From Bacteroidales bacterium (GTDB lineage Bacteria > Bacteroidota > Bacteroidia > Bacteroidales > Lentimicrobiaceae): a stretch of DNA of 64,000 nucleotides. Of the stretch, positions 63,169 through 64,000 are shown in pieces. The position numbers and the translations under genes were made by a program. Location: the NCBI GenBank assembly GCA_022837485.1, contig JALHHH010000014.1:6436-70435 (forward strand), read 5' to 3'. The notes beneath the pieces are model-generated. The model was not told the origin of the DNA. It was given only the letters and a program-made list of their open reading frames with translations, and made no database searches. Within the stretch, counting starts at the first letter, position 1, and each line of letters begins with the position of its first letter.

Positions 63169-63858
63169 ATGAATAAAGTTGTATCGGATGCCCGCGAAGC
63201 GATTGAAGGAATTCGCGACGGGATGACGCTGATGGTTGGAGGATTCGGATTGAGCGGAATCCCTGAAAACAGTATAACTGCGCTGTCAGAAAGCGGTTTG
63301 AAGGAGCTGACCTGTATCTCAAACAATGCCGGGGTTGACGATTTTGGCCTCGGACTCCTGCTTAAAAAACGGCAAATCCGTAAGATGATCTCGTCCTATG
63401 TTGGTGAAAATGAAGAATTTGAACGCCAGTTGCTCAGCGGTGAACTCGAAGTAGAACTTATCCCGCAGGGTACGCTTGCCGAACGCTGCCGTGCCGGTGG
63501 CGCCGGAATCCCGGCATTCTTCGTGCCTGCCGGTTATGGTACCGAAGTGGCCGAAGGAAAGGAGGTACGAACGTTCAACGGAAAACCGCATCTTCTCGAA
63601 CACGCCCTTACCGCCGATTTCGCCATCGTTAAAGCCTGGAAAGGCGATGCCCACGGCAATCTGATCTACCGGAATACCGCCAACAACTTCAACCAGGCAA
63701 TGGCAATGGCCGGCAAGATCACCATCGCCGAAGTGGAAGAACTGGTCCCCGCAGGAGAGCTCGATCCAAATCAGATACATACCCCAGGAATCTTCGTGCA
63801 AAAGATTTTCAAGGGAAAAGACTACGAAAAACGAATTGAAAGGCTGACGGAAAGATGA
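63169..63858 (+). CDS. scoA: 3-oxoacid CoA-transferase subunit A
   Basis: 229 residues from the ATG at 63169 (MNKVVSDAREAIEGIRDGMT); a TTG 18 bases upstream is less likely. CoA-transferase family I alpha signature GGFGLSGIPENSI, and YVGENEEFERQLLSGELEVE. It moves CoA between succinyl-CoA and acetoacetate, the product of HMG-CoA lyase encoded upstream. Subunit B is expected beyond the window but is not seen. Confidence 0.93.
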   Translation: MNKVVSDAREAIEGIRDGMTLMVGGFGLSGIPENSITALSESGLKELTCISNNAGVDDFGLGLLLKKRQIRKMISSYVGENEEFERQLLSGELEVELIPQGTLAERCRAGGAGIPAFFVPAGYGTEVAEGKEVRTFNGKPHLLEHALTADFAIVKAWKGDAHGNLIYRNTANNFNQAMAMAGKITIAEVEELVPAGELDPNQIHTPGIFVQKIFKGKDYEKRIERLTER

Positions 63859-64000
63859 ATAGAAAATTTTAATTTCCTAATTTCTAATTTCTAATTTTCA
63901 AAACATTAGTGGGCATTTAAAACCCGCTGATTCTTAACTGGTTAAGATTTAGTTCTTTGACATTTTTGTAATCGCAGCGCGTAAGTATCTCTCTAACAGG
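63859..64000. repeat. Start of a further low-complexity junction after scoA
   Basis: Begins 15 bases after the stop with AATTTCCTAATTTCTAATTT, the same kind of degenerate text as the islet arms. A small hairpin GTGGG/CCCGC, the short inverted repeat TTAACTGGTTAA and TTCTTTGACATTTTTGTAAT follow. The end of the window cuts it off. Confidence 0.4.

Noticed and set aside
63940..64000. CRISPR leader or rRNA operon leader suggested by TTCTTTGACA
   Set aside because: Too little sequence before the window edge and no repeat or rRNA sequence to support either.

Overview
The window comes from a Bacteroidota chromosome, most likely an anaerobic, T9SS-bearing, amino-acid-fermenting member of the Bacteroidales/Marinilabiliales type. 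The signs are gldH, a T9SS C-terminal sorting domain, DUF4270, DUF4837 and DUF2147 families, many outer-membrane lipoproteins, a hybrid two-component system with an AraC-type output, and -7 boxes of the Bacteroidota form TAnnTTTG in front of many genes. Genus cannot be settled from the sequence alone.

Layout. 1-2855: 3' truncated, minus-strand fused flavo-iron-sulfur oxidoreductase. 3295-7847: GT5-like protein, DUF4270 lipoprotein, glmS. 7941-15236: S41 protease, a frameshifted GH53 galactanase, two secreted or exported proteins, a LamG/T9SS protein, tRNA-Leu(CAA) and RNase HI. 15376-20677: gldH, the asd-ribF pair and a lamin-tail surface protein. 20741-26151: ECF sigma factor with an unusual zinc-finger/TonB fusion, LysM lytic transglycosylase, DUF4837 lipoprotein. 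26215-33476: an eight-gene TetR-controlled YbhFSR-like efflux operon with a clear palindromic operator on its promoter. 33681-38482: mltF, an SDR, tyrS, purN. 38711-46152: etfAB, acyl-CoA dehydrogenase, lnt, ptb and buk, which together suit butyrate or branched-chain acid formation from acyl-CoA. 46249-48710: secreted class I glutamine-amidotransferase-like protein and an MBL-fold hydrolase.

50404-59434 is a leucine (isovaleryl-CoA) degradation operon: carboxyltransferase, methylglutaconyl-CoA hydratase, biotin carboxylase, acyl-CoA dehydrogenase, HMG-CoA lyase, with the acetoacetate CoA-transferase A subunit at 63169. Both methylcrotonyl-CoA carboxylase subunits carry a frameshift, so the carboxylase step looks lost (or the assembly has errors there).

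The most unusual feature is that every gene-gene junction inside this operon holds one small islet: a single short ORF (three four-helix-bundle/IVS-type proteins and one GxxExxY protein) bounded by inverted, low-complexity arms. A different arm motif is used in each islet, and the arms sit directly after the upstream stop codon and just before the downstream start codon. A fifth islet with a nonsense-broken GxxExxY gene and a CACAGAG-type tandem array lies just upstream, beside a decayed copy of the MBL gene, and ORF-less islets occur at 47481-47794 and after tyrS. The architecture resembles the 23S rRNA intervening sequences that encode the same four-helix protein, but here the elements lie between protein-coding genes.
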